8,133 bases of DNA from positions 1-8,133 of the forward strand of contig CAYJPK010000088.1 in assembly GCA_964372035.1 (NCBI GenBank), in the 5' to 3' direction. The translations under genes and the position numbers were made by a program. The notes under the pieces are model-generated. The model had not been told where the DNA came from, ran no database searches, and saw only the letters and a list, made by a program, of their open reading frames with translations. This DNA is from CAYJPK01 sp964372035. Lineage in GTDB: Bacteria; Desulfobacterota; Desulfovibrionia; Desulfovibrionales; Desulfovibrionaceae. Every line of letters begins with the position of its first letter. The stretch's first letter is position 1. This document shows, piece after piece, positions 1-7,546 of this stretch.

Positions 1-46
<46 letters not shown>

Positions 47-59
47 AGAATGTTTTTGC

Positions 60-87
60 AGTATATACAATTTTTTATTTTTGTCAA
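60..87 (-). promoter_or_regulatory. sigma70-type promoter of the tRNA-Ala gene
   Basis: On the minus strand there is a perfect -35 TTGACA (82-87), a 16-base spacer rich in A and T, and a -10 TATACT (60-65). The tRNA 5' end at 46 is 13 bases past the -10, so the primary transcript would carry only a short leader. Spacing, position and a stable RNA gene directly downstream all agree. Confidence 0.85.
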
Positions 88-392
88 CAATAAGATATTT
101 TAAGTATCCTAACTAATGGTTATACTACTATAATTGTAATATAAAATTAACTATATAACACTAAAAAACAATTAATTTGTTTTGTCTAGGACAAATAGTT
201 TATTTTAAAATTTTCACTATTTTTATAAAATTATGTTTTTTACAATTCGCCTAACAAGTGACATCACTATTTATTTTGATGGACATTTAGTTTTTATGTC
301 ATAAAAACTATCATTAAAATCAATCAAAAGCTTGTTACCGCCTTTTGGCAAGAATCCTGTAAAAAACTTCTATAACTTATTAATATAACACT
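88..392. other. AT-rich intergenic spacer, no gene seen
   Basis: No open frame of useful length lies here. Visible structures are a small hairpin at 181-195 (TTTGTC, loop TAG, GACAAA), a 10-base near-palindrome GTGACATCAC around 258-267, a 23-base perfect palindrome at 288-310, and a weak imperfect hairpin at about 331-352 (CTTG...GCC-TTTT-GGC...AAG). The last lies 40-60 bases past the stop of the minus-strand gene ending at 393. On the minus strand it is followed by CTTTTGATTG, so it could be a poor terminator for that operon. None has a strong T-run. Confidence 0.6.
288..310. repeat. 23-base perfect palindrome
   Basis: TAGTTTTTATG (288-298) and CATAAAAACTA (300-310) are exact reverse complements around a single T. 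As RNA it would need to open the centre to form a loop (stem TAGTTTTT/AAAAACTA), which is weak. As DNA it is a symmetric site that a dimeric protein could bind, but no start codon or promoter lies next to it. In DNA this AT-rich, a palindrome may also arise by chance or be part of a terminator. Confidence 0.5.
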
Positions 393-929
393 TTAATTTT
401 CATTGCGATACCAAGTATCAGTATGATGACTTGGAAACTTCACCTGTTCATTTGACAAGTGAATACTTACACTAATTCCATTAGTTTCATAAGCATATGA
501 ACCAACACTAACTAGCACATAGTGATTTTTCCACATTTTTTCAAGATGAATAAAGCCCTCCCAACCAGCATTATATTTAAAGCCTTGTGTCTCAAGAAAA
601 CGTATATATTCTCCTACTTTATTATGATAGTTCTGAAAATAAACATCACCTAGATCAAAGCCACAGGAGCTATCTGATGGAACATAACCGTCAAACATAG
701 TATTGATTGGCGTTTTTTCTTTATTATTTGTAGCATAGGCTAAAAAATCTGGTATTTTTAGATCTTGCAAAATCTTTGGGGCTTTTGATAAATCATATGA
801 TACTATTTTTGAGGGTTTTTCGGCCTGTGCCATAGGAACAAAATTAACAAATAAAAAACTTACAACTATAACTATAAAACATAAAATGCCAAAAGATTTT
901 TTGTAAGTATTAAAACAATAATTTCTCAT
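393..929 (-). CDS. exported protein of unknown function, 178 aa
   Basis: I do not recognise a family. The N-terminus is a long but normal Sec signal peptide: Lys/Arg-containing n-region (residues 1-11), hydrophobic core about 13-32, and a likely cleavage after the AQA that ends at residue 36. No lipobox Cys is present, so the mature protein of about 142 aa should be soluble in the periplasm or secreted. It has a single Cys (89). The middle segment (about 92-118) has a helix ending in the pattern Y-x(2)-F-L-x(3)-G-F, followed by Trp-rich alternating strands (123-158), suggesting a small alpha/beta fold. The ATG start is backed by AGGGGAG (934-940 on the complement) four bases upstream. It lies 43 bases after the 233-aa exported protein gene on the same strand with no terminator or clear promoter between, so the two are likely one operon. 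Real gene: fairly sure; function: none claimed. Confidence 0.82.
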   Translation of the reverse strand: MRNYCFNTYKKSFGILCFIVIVVSFLFVNFVPMAQAEKPSKIVSYDLSKAPKILQDLKIPDFLAYATNNKEKTPINTMFDGYVPSDSSCGFDLGDVYFQNYHNKVGEYIRFLETQGFKYNAGWEGFIHLEKMWKNHYVLVSVGSYAYETNGISVSIHLSNEQVKFPSHHTDTWYRNEN

Positions 930-972
930 AGTTCTCCCCTGCTTTTAATTTATAATTAATAAAAATATAATG

Positions 973-1674
973 CTATAAATCAGATTTTATACTAATTAAG
1001 GCATAAGTATTTTTGCCTTGCCACCTATGAGTTTTAGCTAAAGCTTCAAAACTCCCTGCAATCTGTTTTGTATTATTGGATTGATATAATTGCCCTACCA
1101 TCTTTATATTTCCATCATCAAGCTTTTCTGCTCCACTTACCCTAGCATACACAAAGACTTTTTGGGCTTTCATTTGCTTGAAAATATCAATACCTTTCCC
1201 AAAGTTATAATAATCTCCACTTATTACAAAATATGGTGGTAGTGAATCATTTTCTTGTAATTTATAATCAAAATACTTTTCAATGCTCTCGTTTACATGC
1301 TTAATGCTTAGTAGAAATTCACCATCTTTACAGTCTTTGACACATTTTTTTATGCGGCTATTGTTATTAAAAAAATTATGCATAACTCCAAATAGTTGTG
1401 CCTGCGCATTAAAATAAAATATTTCTTCATTAGGGTTAATTTGAAAGAGAGTTACTTCTGTGAAGTTTGAAATAAAAACACTCATTTTTTTTAGCTCTTC
1501 AGCAGAAAACTGTTCCACAAGTTTCTGCTTATTTTTTATATTGTTTTTATTTTCTACAGCTTCATTTGATTGTTGACTATCTTCAATGGTAATTTCCTGC
1601 ATTTCTTCAGCAAAGGATTTTTGTGCTAGCATAATTAACAACACAAAATTTAAAATTAAAATTATTTTTTTCAT
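973..1674 (-). CDS. exported protein of unknown function, 233 aa
   Basis: Not a family I recognise. A clear Sec signal peptide opens the protein (MKK, hydrophobic residues 4-17, cleavage after SFA at residue 22). A polar Glu/Asn/Lys/Gln-rich low-complexity linker follows (about 23-55), which may act as a spacer or coiled segment. The folded part (about 56-233) contains a close Cys pair, C111-VKD-C115, able to form a disulfide in the periplasm or hold a metal; with only these two cysteines visible, a disulfide is the simpler idea. Near the C-terminus, strand-like stretches with aromatic and charged alternation (147-155, 172-179, 190-198) suggest a beta-rich domain. The ATG has AAGGT nine bases upstream, acceptable spacing. 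It is the first gene of a likely two-gene minus-strand operon with the 178-aa exported protein. Both signal-peptide proteins side by side suggest a joint extracytoplasmic role, which is inference only. Confidence 0.82.
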   Translation of the reverse strand: MKKIILILNFVLLIMLAQKSFAEEMQEITIEDSQQSNEAVENKNNIKNKQKLVEQFSAEELKKMSVFISNFTEVTLFQINPNEEIFYFNAQAQLFGVMHNFFNNNSRIKKCVKDCKDGEFLLSIKHVNESIEKYFDYKLQENDSLPPYFVISGDYYNFGKGIDIFKQMKAQKVFVYARVSGAEKLDDGNIKMVGQLYQSNNTKQIAGSFEALAKTHRWQGKNTYALISIKSDL

Positions 1675-1702
1675 AGTATTTTACCTTTTTTTAATTTCGC
1701 TA

Positions 1703-1731
1703 AGTATAAATATTTTTTTTATTTTGCACAT
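1703..1731 (-). promoter_or_regulatory. candidate promoter for the two exported-protein genes
   Basis: On the minus strand a good -10 TATACT (1703-1708) lies about 30 bases before the ATG at 1674. A 17-base spacer places the -35 at 1726-1731, reading ATGTGC, a poor match to TTGACA. If this promoter is used it probably needs help from an activator. The weak -35 coincides with one copy of the repeated GCACAT box, so a bound protein could contact it directly. Confidence 0.35.
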
Positions 1732-1756
1732 GAGCCATTTGGCACATATATGGCTC
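1726..1756. promoter_or_regulatory. inverted repeat plus repeated GCACAT boxes between divergent genes
   Basis: GAGCCAT (1732-1738) and ATGGCTC (1750-1756) are exact inverted repeats around 11 bases. The same stretch holds two direct copies of GCACAT at 1726-1731 and 1742-1747, sixteen bases apart. The right arm ends five bases before the -35 of the kinase promoter, and the left box covers the candidate -35 for the minus-strand operon. This position, between two divergent transcription units, is where an operator would act on both. No cognate regulator is visible. A hairpin with no T-run downstream makes a terminator unlikely. Confidence 0.45.
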
Positions 1757-1761
1757 TATAG

Positions 1762-1790
1762 TTGACATGCTGTAAGATTTGTTTTAATAT
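1762..1790 (+). promoter_or_regulatory. sigma70-type promoter of the kinase-glycosyltransferase operon
   Basis: A perfect -35 TTGACA (1762-1767) is followed after exactly 17 bases by TAATAT (1785-1790), a 4/6 match to the -10 consensus. Transcription would start around 1797, giving a leader of about 40 bases before the ATG at 1837. The Shine-Dalgarno GAGG (1828-1831) sits five bases before that ATG. Confidence 0.72.
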
Positions 1791-1836
1791 AAAAAATAAC
1801 AAGGTTTAATATGTCATATTTTTTTATGAGGTTTTT

Positions 1837-4266
1837 ATGAATAATATGGAAAACAAGCTAAAGGCTGAGCGCTTTAACAATACTTTAGCTAAAATAACCA
1901 AATCTTCTGAATTAACTTCAGGTGACTTTGAACAGGTAGCTGAACTCATCTCAAAACTAGGTAATGAGGCCATTAATTCAACTCGAGTTGGAATTTGGAA
2001 AATAAATATTGAACAAAATTGCCTTGAATGTATAACAACTTATGACTCAAGAACTGACACATACGCAAAACAAGCAAATTTTGGACTAAGCGATGCCGCT
2101 GAATATATAAAAAGCTTAGATACTCAACGTATAATATCTATCAATGATACATCTCAAGGCAATGTCCTTGCGCAAAGCCTTGAAAGCTATGAACAAGAAG
2201 CACGAGCACTTCTTGATGCTCCAATTCGCTCACTAGGTAAACTAGTTGGTGTAGTTTGTATCGAGCAATTTGAAAATCCTCGAGAATGGTCTTTTGAAGA
2301 GCAAAACTTTGCGTCATCACTTTCTGACCTTGTAGCACTTAGCCTTGCCTACTCTGATACAATTAAAATAAATAATGAGCTTCGTACTAATAAAAAACGT
2401 ATGGATACTCTCATGTCAAACTTACCAGGCATGATATATCAGTGTAAAAATGATCCTCCTAATTATACCTTTACCTTTGTAAGTGAGGGCTGTCTGCCAT
2501 TAACTGGCTATACTTCAAAAGAACTTATGAATAATAATGCAGTACAGTTTTTTGATATGATTCACCCTGATGACCTTGAACCTCTTGCAAAGATTAACGA
2601 AGAAACACTCAATATTGGTCTTCCACTTGAAACTAGTTTTCGACTAATTATGAAAGATGGTACAATTAAGTGGATTTGGGAACGTAGTCGTGTTGTTGAA
2701 TTTAATGAAGATGGTTCACCATATATTTTAGAGGGATTTTATACCGATATTACGGAGCAAAGAAGGCTTGAGGCCGCTGAGCTTGCAAATAGAGCAAAAA
2801 GTACTTTTTTAGCCAATATGAGCCATGAAATAAGAACTCCTATGAACGCAATTTTAGGCATGGCAGATATTGCTATTCGGCAACAACCACGTGCTGAAAC
2901 CTTAGATTGTATAAAAAACATAAAAAATGCTGCTAGCTCACTGCTCACAATTATTAATGATATTCTTGATTTTTCTAAGATTGAATCCGGCACATTAGAA
3001 ATTATACAAGAGCCATATTCTGTTGAATCTTTCATTAATGATGTTGCTACGATTATTAACGTTCGTATTGGTGACAAACCAATTCAACTCATTATAGAAG
3101 ATTGCCACAAACTCCCAACCAGATTGCTTGGTGATAGTGTGCGCTTAAAACAAGTTTTAATTAATATTTTGACTAATGCTATTAAGTTTACACATTCAGG
3201 ACATATTCGCTTTGGGTTAAAGGCTGTTCCAGTTGAAAATAGTGATACTGTAATGTTAAAAGCTGAAATTGAAGATACTGGAATTGGTATAAAAGAAGAA
3301 GAAATACCACGCTTATTTGAAAATTTTTCACAGCTTGATACAAAGAAAAATCGAAATGTTGAGGGAACTGGTCTTGGCCTTGCTATTACAAAAAATCTTC
3401 TTGAACAAATGGGTGGTTCACTTTATGTAAAAAGCGAATATGGCAAAGGTTCAACTTTTTCATTTGAACTACCACAAAGCGTTATTAATGCAACCCCTCT
3501 ACTTTGTAATAAAAATTATGAGGATTTTAATATTGCTGTTTGTGTTAAAGATCACTCAAAAGCTCTCTCACTTTGTAACAAACTGCATAGCATAGGAGCA
3601 AAAGCTACTATTATTGAAAATATTTCAGAAATAAAGAACTATTCTCACGCATTTGTTTCATATGCTATCCTTAAAAATTTTGACGCTAGCACAACACCAA
3701 ATACAAAGATAATTGCCCTATCACGTAATTATTTTGACAGTAAAGAGCTAAAACAAAATGTTACACTTGTAAGTTCACCTCTCAGCACTCTTGTTGTTGC
3801 AAAGCTGCTTGAAGGTTCAAAGCACTGCGCTACTGATGAACTTGATAACGCTTCAGAGTTTAGTTTAAAGACTAAAGATGTACGAGTGCTTATTGTTGAT
3901 GACAATGCTATCAACTTAGCTATTGCAGAAAATATTCTTTTAGAATATGGTGCTAATGTCGATATGGCAATGGGTGGTGAAGAAGCTATTAGTTTAGTAC
4001 AATCAAGTGAATATGACATTGTTTTTATGGATCACATGATGCCAGGAATGGACGGCGTTGAAACTACAGAGCATATTCGAAGTTTAAATGGCACTAAATA
4101 TAGTACTTTGCCGATTGTAGCTTTAACTGCAAATGCTGTTGGTGATGTTAGAACTATGTTTTTAAAATCTGGAATGAATGACTTTTTATCAAAGCCAATT
4201 ATTCTTAAAGAACTTGAAAGGGTTCTACGTAGTCAACTGCATGCTGAAAAATGGAATAATCTTTAA
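1837..4266 (+). CDS. soluble hybrid sensor histidine kinase (GAF-PAS-HisKA-HATPase-pseudoREC-REC)
   Basis: Signal-sensing kinase expected to autophosphorylate on His and pass phosphate to its own receiver. Domain order: GAF (about 20-175, with the typical LDAPIR and LVGVVCIEQ strands), PAS/PAC (about 187-308, ending GFYTDITEQR), HisKA with phospho-acceptor H330 in FLANMSHEIRTPMN, HATPase_c with N-box N447, G1 DTGIG (480-484), F-box 494-499 and G2 GTGLGL (510-515). A receiver-like segment (about 563-660) lacks the usual acidic residues. The C-terminal receiver (682-798) has D688/D689, phospho-acceptor D732, T764 and K786. There is no signal peptide or membrane segment, so it is cytoplasmic and should sense an internal cue or small ligand. 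There is no Hpt domain and no output regulator nearby; the final phosphate acceptor is therefore elsewhere. Start chosen from GAGG five bases upstream; Met4 would be too far from it. The glycosyltransferase gene follows 20 bases later, probably in one operon. Confidence 0.95.
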   Translation: MNNMENKLKAERFNNTLAKITKSSELTSGDFEQVAELISKLGNEAINSTRVGIWKINIEQNCLECITTYDSRTDTYAKQANFGLSDAAEYIKSLDTQRIISINDTSQGNVLAQSLESYEQEARALLDAPIRSLGKLVGVVCIEQFENPREWSFEEQNFASSLSDLVALSLAYSDTIKINNELRTNKKRMDTLMSNLPGMIYQCKNDPPNYTFTFVSEGCLPLTGYTSKELMNNNAVQFFDMIHPDDLEPLAKINEETLNIGLPLETSFRLIMKDGTIKWIWERSRVVEFNEDGSPYILEGFYTDITEQRRLEAAELANRAKSTFLANMSHEIRTPMNAILGMADIAIRQQPRAETLDCIKNIKNAASSLLTIINDILDFSKIESGTLEIIQEPYSVESFINDVATIINVRIGDKPIQLIIEDCHKLPTRLLGDSVRLKQVLINILTNAIKFTHSGHIRFGLKAVPVENSDTVMLKAEIEDTGIGIKEEEIPRLFENFSQLDTKKNRNVEGTGLGLAITKNLLEQMGGSLYVKSEYGKGSTFSFELPQSVINATPLLCNKNYEDFNIAVCVKDHSKALSLCNKLHSIGAKATIIENISEIKNYSHAFVSYAILKNFDASTTPNTKIIALSRNYFDSKELKQNVTLVSSPLSTLVVAKLLEGSKHCATDELDNASEFSLKTKDVRVLIVDDNAINLAIAENILLEYGANVDMAMGGEEAISLVQSSEYDIVFMDHMMPGMDGVETTEHIRSLNGTKYSTLPIVALTANAVGDVRTMFLKSGMNDFLSKPIILKELERVLRSQLHAEKWNNL

Positions 4267-4286
4267 TTAAGGCTTATTAAATAAAT

Positions 4287-5516
4287 ATGTATAATTACAA
4301 TGAGCAGTTTACCCCATCTATTATGTGGGTAGCTCCAATATGCTTGCATGATACTAGCTCTGGTGCAGCTATGCAGGTTAAATTATCTTTTGAGGAATTT
4401 GCAAAACGTGGCATTAACTGTAGTGTTCTTGGAGCATTTACCTTTGATGCTGCAAGTGGTACATCATACCTTAATAATCTCATGGCAAACCATAAAGTTT
4501 CTGACGGCATTTGGGTAAATACGGCTGAAAACAATGTTGCGTATAGTTATTTAAAGACTAGCTCTATTTCTTTAAACGAGATGACACGCCGAGAAGAAAG
4601 CATTTTTTTATCAATGTTAAAGAATGTAATTCGTGAAAAAAAACCTGATGTCATCTGCCTTTATGGTAGTTCTGCTATTGAGCTTGCAATTATTACTATT
4701 GCTAAACAACACGGAATAAAGACTTGTTTTAGTATTAATAATGGACATTATTTAAACTTTGATTTTAGTTTTATTGATAGGGTTTTAGCTGATTCTCATG
4801 AAACTGTTAAATATTACAAAGATAAAATAAATGTTAATATGCTTGCAACTGGAACTTTTATTGATGTTAAAAAGCATATTGTGCAAAATAAAATGCAAAG
4901 AAAATTTATTAGTTTTGTTAATCCATCACCTGAAAAAGGTGTTTCAATTTTAATGCGTCTTGCACTAATGGCAAAAGAAAAGCAAAAAGATTGGGAATTT
5001 TTAGTTGTCGAAAGTCGTGGAACATGGAAACAAGCAATTAATGCTTTTAATCTTGACCCTACCCTATTTACAAATGTAAATGTGACTAATCATGTGCTTG
5101 ATATGCGCTTAGTTTATGAACAAACAAAATTATTGCTTGTACCGTCCATATACCATGAAAGCTTTGGCAGAGTTGCTGTTGAAGCGACTTTTAATGCAAT
5201 ACCTGTTCTTGCAACTAATTCTGGTGGCTTAGTTGAAGCAGTTAATGGTGGTGGAAAATGCATAAATGCTCCAGAAGATTGCGTTAAAAATTATATGTAT
5301 TTACCGAGCGATAATGATGTTTTAGAATGGTTTGAAGCTTTAGAAGAAATGCTTGATGAAAAAAATTATGACGCTTGGTGCAAAAAAGCTAAAGAAGCTG
5401 GCGAGGCTTATAGCCTAGATAAAAATATCGACAAAGCTCTTTCTTATTTACGCCCTCTTTTTGAAGCAAGAGCTAGTCAAGCAACTAGTTTTTATAATAC
5501 TTTCAATGGGTTTTAG
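4287..5516 (+). CDS. GT4-type (GT-B fold) glycosyltransferase
   Basis: Probably moves a sugar from a nucleotide-sugar to an unknown acceptor, most likely in cell-surface glycan, LPS or protein glycosylation; the substrate cannot be read from sequence. The N-terminal half has the acceptor-side Rossmann start (SIMWVAPICL, 11-20) and the small-residue loop DTSSGAA (22-28), followed by a helix and F-A-x-R-G. The C-terminal half carries the GT4 signature: NPSPEKG (212-218, with the phosphate-contacting Lys217 position), a strand at 236-242, then E291-SFGRVAV-E299, the EX7E pair, followed by PVLATNSGG (306-314). It has no signal peptide or membrane span, and its 409 aa are normal for the family. 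The only Shine-Dalgarno-like AAGG (4269-4272) is 14 bases from the ATG, which is long, so translation may depend on coupling to the kinase stop 20 bases upstream. Met13 is an alternative start but would remove residues next to the first strand. It shares the kinase promoter. Confidence 0.9.
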   Translation: MYNYNEQFTPSIMWVAPICLHDTSSGAAMQVKLSFEEFAKRGINCSVLGAFTFDAASGTSYLNNLMANHKVSDGIWVNTAENNVAYSYLKTSSISLNEMTRREESIFLSMLKNVIREKKPDVICLYGSSAIELAIITIAKQHGIKTCFSINNGHYLNFDFSFIDRVLADSHETVKYYKDKINVNMLATGTFIDVKKHIVQNKMQRKFISFVNPSPEKGVSILMRLALMAKEKQKDWEFLVVESRGTWKQAINAFNLDPTLFTNVNVTNHVLDMRLVYEQTKLLLVPSIYHESFGRVAVEATFNAIPVLATNSGGLVEAVNGGGKCINAPEDCVKNYMYLPSDNDVLEWFEALEEMLDEKNYDAWCKKAKEAGEAYSLDKNIDKALSYLRPLFEARASQATSFYNTFNGF

Positions 5517-5572
5517 CTGATGATTTAGCGTTTTTTTGTTTTGTGCCTTTGCACTATTAAAATTCGAAAAAT

Positions 5573-5608
5573 TAAGGCTGAAAGATATTTTACAATCGTT
5601 CAGCCTTA
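5573..5608. terminator. hairpin terminator between convergent genes, probably bidirectional
   Basis: TAAGGCTGAA (5573-5582) pairs perfectly with TTCAGCCTTA (5599-5608) around a 16-base loop. On the plus strand it is followed by TTCCTTTTAT, 57 bases after the glycosyltransferase stop. On the minus strand the stem runs into ATTTTTCG, so it can also end the channel gene, whose stop lies about 145 bases away. The large loop and interrupted T-tracts make it less than ideal. The rest of 5517-5753 is AT-rich with no gene; a weaker GTGC-CTTT-GCAC hairpin lies at 5543-5554. Confidence 0.65.
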
Positions 5609-5753
5609 TTCCTTTTATAAGCTATAAAACTATTACTAGACAAAATTAATATAGCACCATTTACGCTTTCAGTTTATGTTTCTGCCTGACTAGTAGCTAA
5701 ATCTAGGCGGATACAATAACAATATTAGTAAATTAATTTTTTTAAAAATAAAA

Positions 5754-7463
5754 TTAAAAGCTTTCTAAGTCAAACGCTTCTAAAAAAGCATCTTGTGAAA
5801 TTGTATCACCAATTAAATAAACTTCTTCACCACGACTAAATCTATGATAAGGATTTGGATTAATTTGGATTTCTCCATCTTTATGTTTAAGACCAACAAC
5901 ACTACAACCAGTTTTATTACGAATTTCACTTTCGATTAGATTTTTACCTACTAAAGATTTATCAACTGTATAGCTAAATAATAAAAGACCATCACGAAGC
6001 ATAATAACCTTACCTGGGGCTAACATGTCAACAACTGCATTGCTCATCATTGAAACAAGTGAAAGAACAATGTTTGCGCCAGCTCGATGTAAAATACCTA
6101 CGTTTCTATCAAGTGAAGCACGTGATAAAATTTGAATATCTGGACGAAGTTGCCTACTGTAAATTGTTAGATATATATTAGTATCATCATCATGAGTTGT
6201 TATAATCACAGAGGAAACCTCATCAATACCAGCTTTTTTAAGTACATCAATATCAGAAGCATCACCCAGTATTGTACGTATACCAGAAGAAAAACCACGT
6301 GTTGGCACTTTGTCAATAACAACAACTTCAATACCATGTGAGGCTAGTTCTTCAGCCGCACCAAGACCAACTTTACCGCCTCCAATAATAAGAACTTTTT
6401 GGTTATTTGAGGCTTTTTTATCAGCTCCAAATTTTTTATCAAAATCTCTAAATTGCTCCTCAGTACCTGCCATAACTAAAGTCGCACCACTTGGAAGTGG
6501 ATCTTCTGGAGATGCAGTTATAAAACGTCCTTTTTGCCATAGCCCTACAATATTAACACCAACATTTGCACGCACATTTGACTCAAGCAAGGTCTTTGAC
6601 AAAAGTGTGGTTGTATCAATAGGACGCTCAGCAATAAGCAAAGAAGAAAAACTAGTTAAGTAACTAAAACTACCAATATGACCAACAACCCTGCCAGCTA
6701 ATGCTGCACCAAGCATAGTACGGAATTGAAAAACCTTACTACTTCCTGCAAGCATTAAAATATTTTCAGAGTCACTATTTTCAGCCCTTGAAATAATTGG
6801 AACAGTATCATTCACCTCTCTTGCCGAGAAAATAATATTGCTATTTTTAATATCACTATCAAGTGCAACTAGTAATGCAGCCTTGTCAACTTCAAGATTT
6901 TTATAGGTGTTACCATCGTCATAATCACCAAGCACAACATGATAACCTTGGTCTTCTAGGTCAATAGAGCTTTGAATATCAGGACATAAAATTACGCAAT
7001 AAAAGCCATAACGAGATAAGAGTTGGACAAGGTTGAGTGAAATAGGATTTAAACCAACAACTATAACATGCCCACTAATATTTGGCGGAAGTGTCCTTGG
7101 TGCATTTGTCTTTTTTTGAGCTTCAAGCCAAGGAGAATATACGTATTGAATAAAGGCAAAAGGCAACATTACAAGCAGTAAAATAACTCCAGAACCAAGC
7201 ACAAAAAGTGAAAAAAGCCTGCCAAGATCAGATTTAAAAGTAATATCACCAAAGCCAAGAGTTGTCATAACTGTAAGCGTCCAGTAAAAGCCAGTCAGCC
7301 ATGAGTGCTCTTGCCCCTCATATGCCATAATATAGTGAAATAAAATACTATAAGCAATGATTAAAACAATCAATAATGCCAGAAAACGCAAAAAATAACC
7401 TACATTTCTGCGTGTACCACTTTGATGTAAAAATGTAGTCATTTGAGAAACAACATATTTCAT
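5754..7463 (-). CDS. two-helix potassium-channel-like protein with two RCK (TrkA_N/TrkA_C) modules
   Basis: Inner-membrane ion channel of the type that forms a tetrameric pore gated by cytoplasmic nucleotide- or ion-binding RCK domains. Residues 23-46 form the first membrane helix. Residues 56-73 form the pore helix and filter TLGFGD (68-73), a variant of TVGYGD. Residues 82-108 form the second helix. RCK 1: Rossmann strand HVIVVG (132-137) with an altered loop GLNPIS in place of GxGxxG, then TrkA_C-like about 275-345. RCK 2: VLIIGGGKVG (357-366), an intact GxGxxG-type loop with Asp384 after the second strand, which usually favours NAD(H), then ILGDASD (398-404) and a TrkA_C about 485-565. 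Length (569 aa) fits channels with tandem RCKs. The start ATG has AAGGT five bases upstream. It is monocistronic with its own promoter. By family, a role in potassium flux or osmotic balance is likely; direction and ligand are unknown, and potassium selectivity rests only on the filter. Confidence 0.92.
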   Translation of the reverse strand: MKYVVSQMTTFLHQSGTRRNVGYFLRFLALLIVLIIAYSILFHYIMAYEGQEHSWLTGFYWTLTVMTTLGFGDITFKSDLGRLFSLFVLGSGVILLLVMLPFAFIQYVYSPWLEAQKKTNAPRTLPPNISGHVIVVGLNPISLNLVQLLSRYGFYCVILCPDIQSSIDLEDQGYHVVLGDYDDGNTYKNLEVDKAALLVALDSDIKNSNIIFSAREVNDTVPIISRAENSDSENILMLAGSSKVFQFRTMLGAALAGRVVGHIGSFSYLTSFSSLLIAERPIDTTTLLSKTLLESNVRANVGVNIVGLWQKGRFITASPEDPLPSGATLVMAGTEEQFRDFDKKFGADKKASNNQKVLIIGGGKVGLGAAEELASHGIEVVVIDKVPTRGFSSGIRTILGDASDIDVLKKAGIDEVSSVIITTHDDDTNIYLTIYSRQLRPDIQILSRASLDRNVGILHRAGANIVLSLVSMMSNAVVDMLAPGKVIMLRDGLLLFSYTVDKSLVGKNLIESEIRNKTGCSVVGLKHKDGEIQINPNPYHRFSRGEEVYLIGDTISQDAFLEAFDLESF

Positions 7464-7510
7464 AACTTACCTTTATATATTCAAAATTTCAAATTTGCTA
7501 TTTGTATTTT

Positions 7511-7539
7511 ACTATACAGTTATTTATGTACAAGTGCAA
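7511..7539 (-). promoter_or_regulatory. candidate promoter of the channel gene
   Basis: On the minus strand a -10 TATAGT (7511-7516, 5/6 to consensus) is preceded after exactly 17 bases by TTGCAC (7534-7539), which shares only the TTG of the -35 consensus. Transcription would begin near 7504, about 40 bases before the ATG at 7463. A weak -35 with two direct repeats just upstream suggests activation. Confidence 0.5.
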
Positions 7540-7546
7540 GCTGATA

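Noticed and set aside
2141..2338. Minus-strand open frame of 65 codons
   Set aside because: Fully inside the GAF region of the kinase on the opposite strand; no ribosome site.
2739..3077. Minus-strand open frame of 112 codons
   Set aside because: Lies antisense inside the HisKA/HATPase part of the kinase, has no ribosome site and no recognisable protein features.
3729..4019. Minus-strand open frame of 96 codons
   Set aside because: Antisense to the receiver domain of the kinase, with Ser-rich shadow composition and no start signal.
4295..4534. Minus-strand open frame of 79 codons
   Set aside because: Antisense to the start of the glycosyltransferase; no independent support.
4323..5516. Alternative start of the glycosyltransferase at Met13
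   Set aside because: No better ribosome site precedes it, and it would start the protein directly on the first strand of the fold; the upstream ATG is kept with some doubt.
6310..6663. Plus-strand open frame of 117 codons
   Set aside because: Antisense to the RCK region of the channel gene; Ser/Pro/Thr-rich composition typical of a shadow frame.
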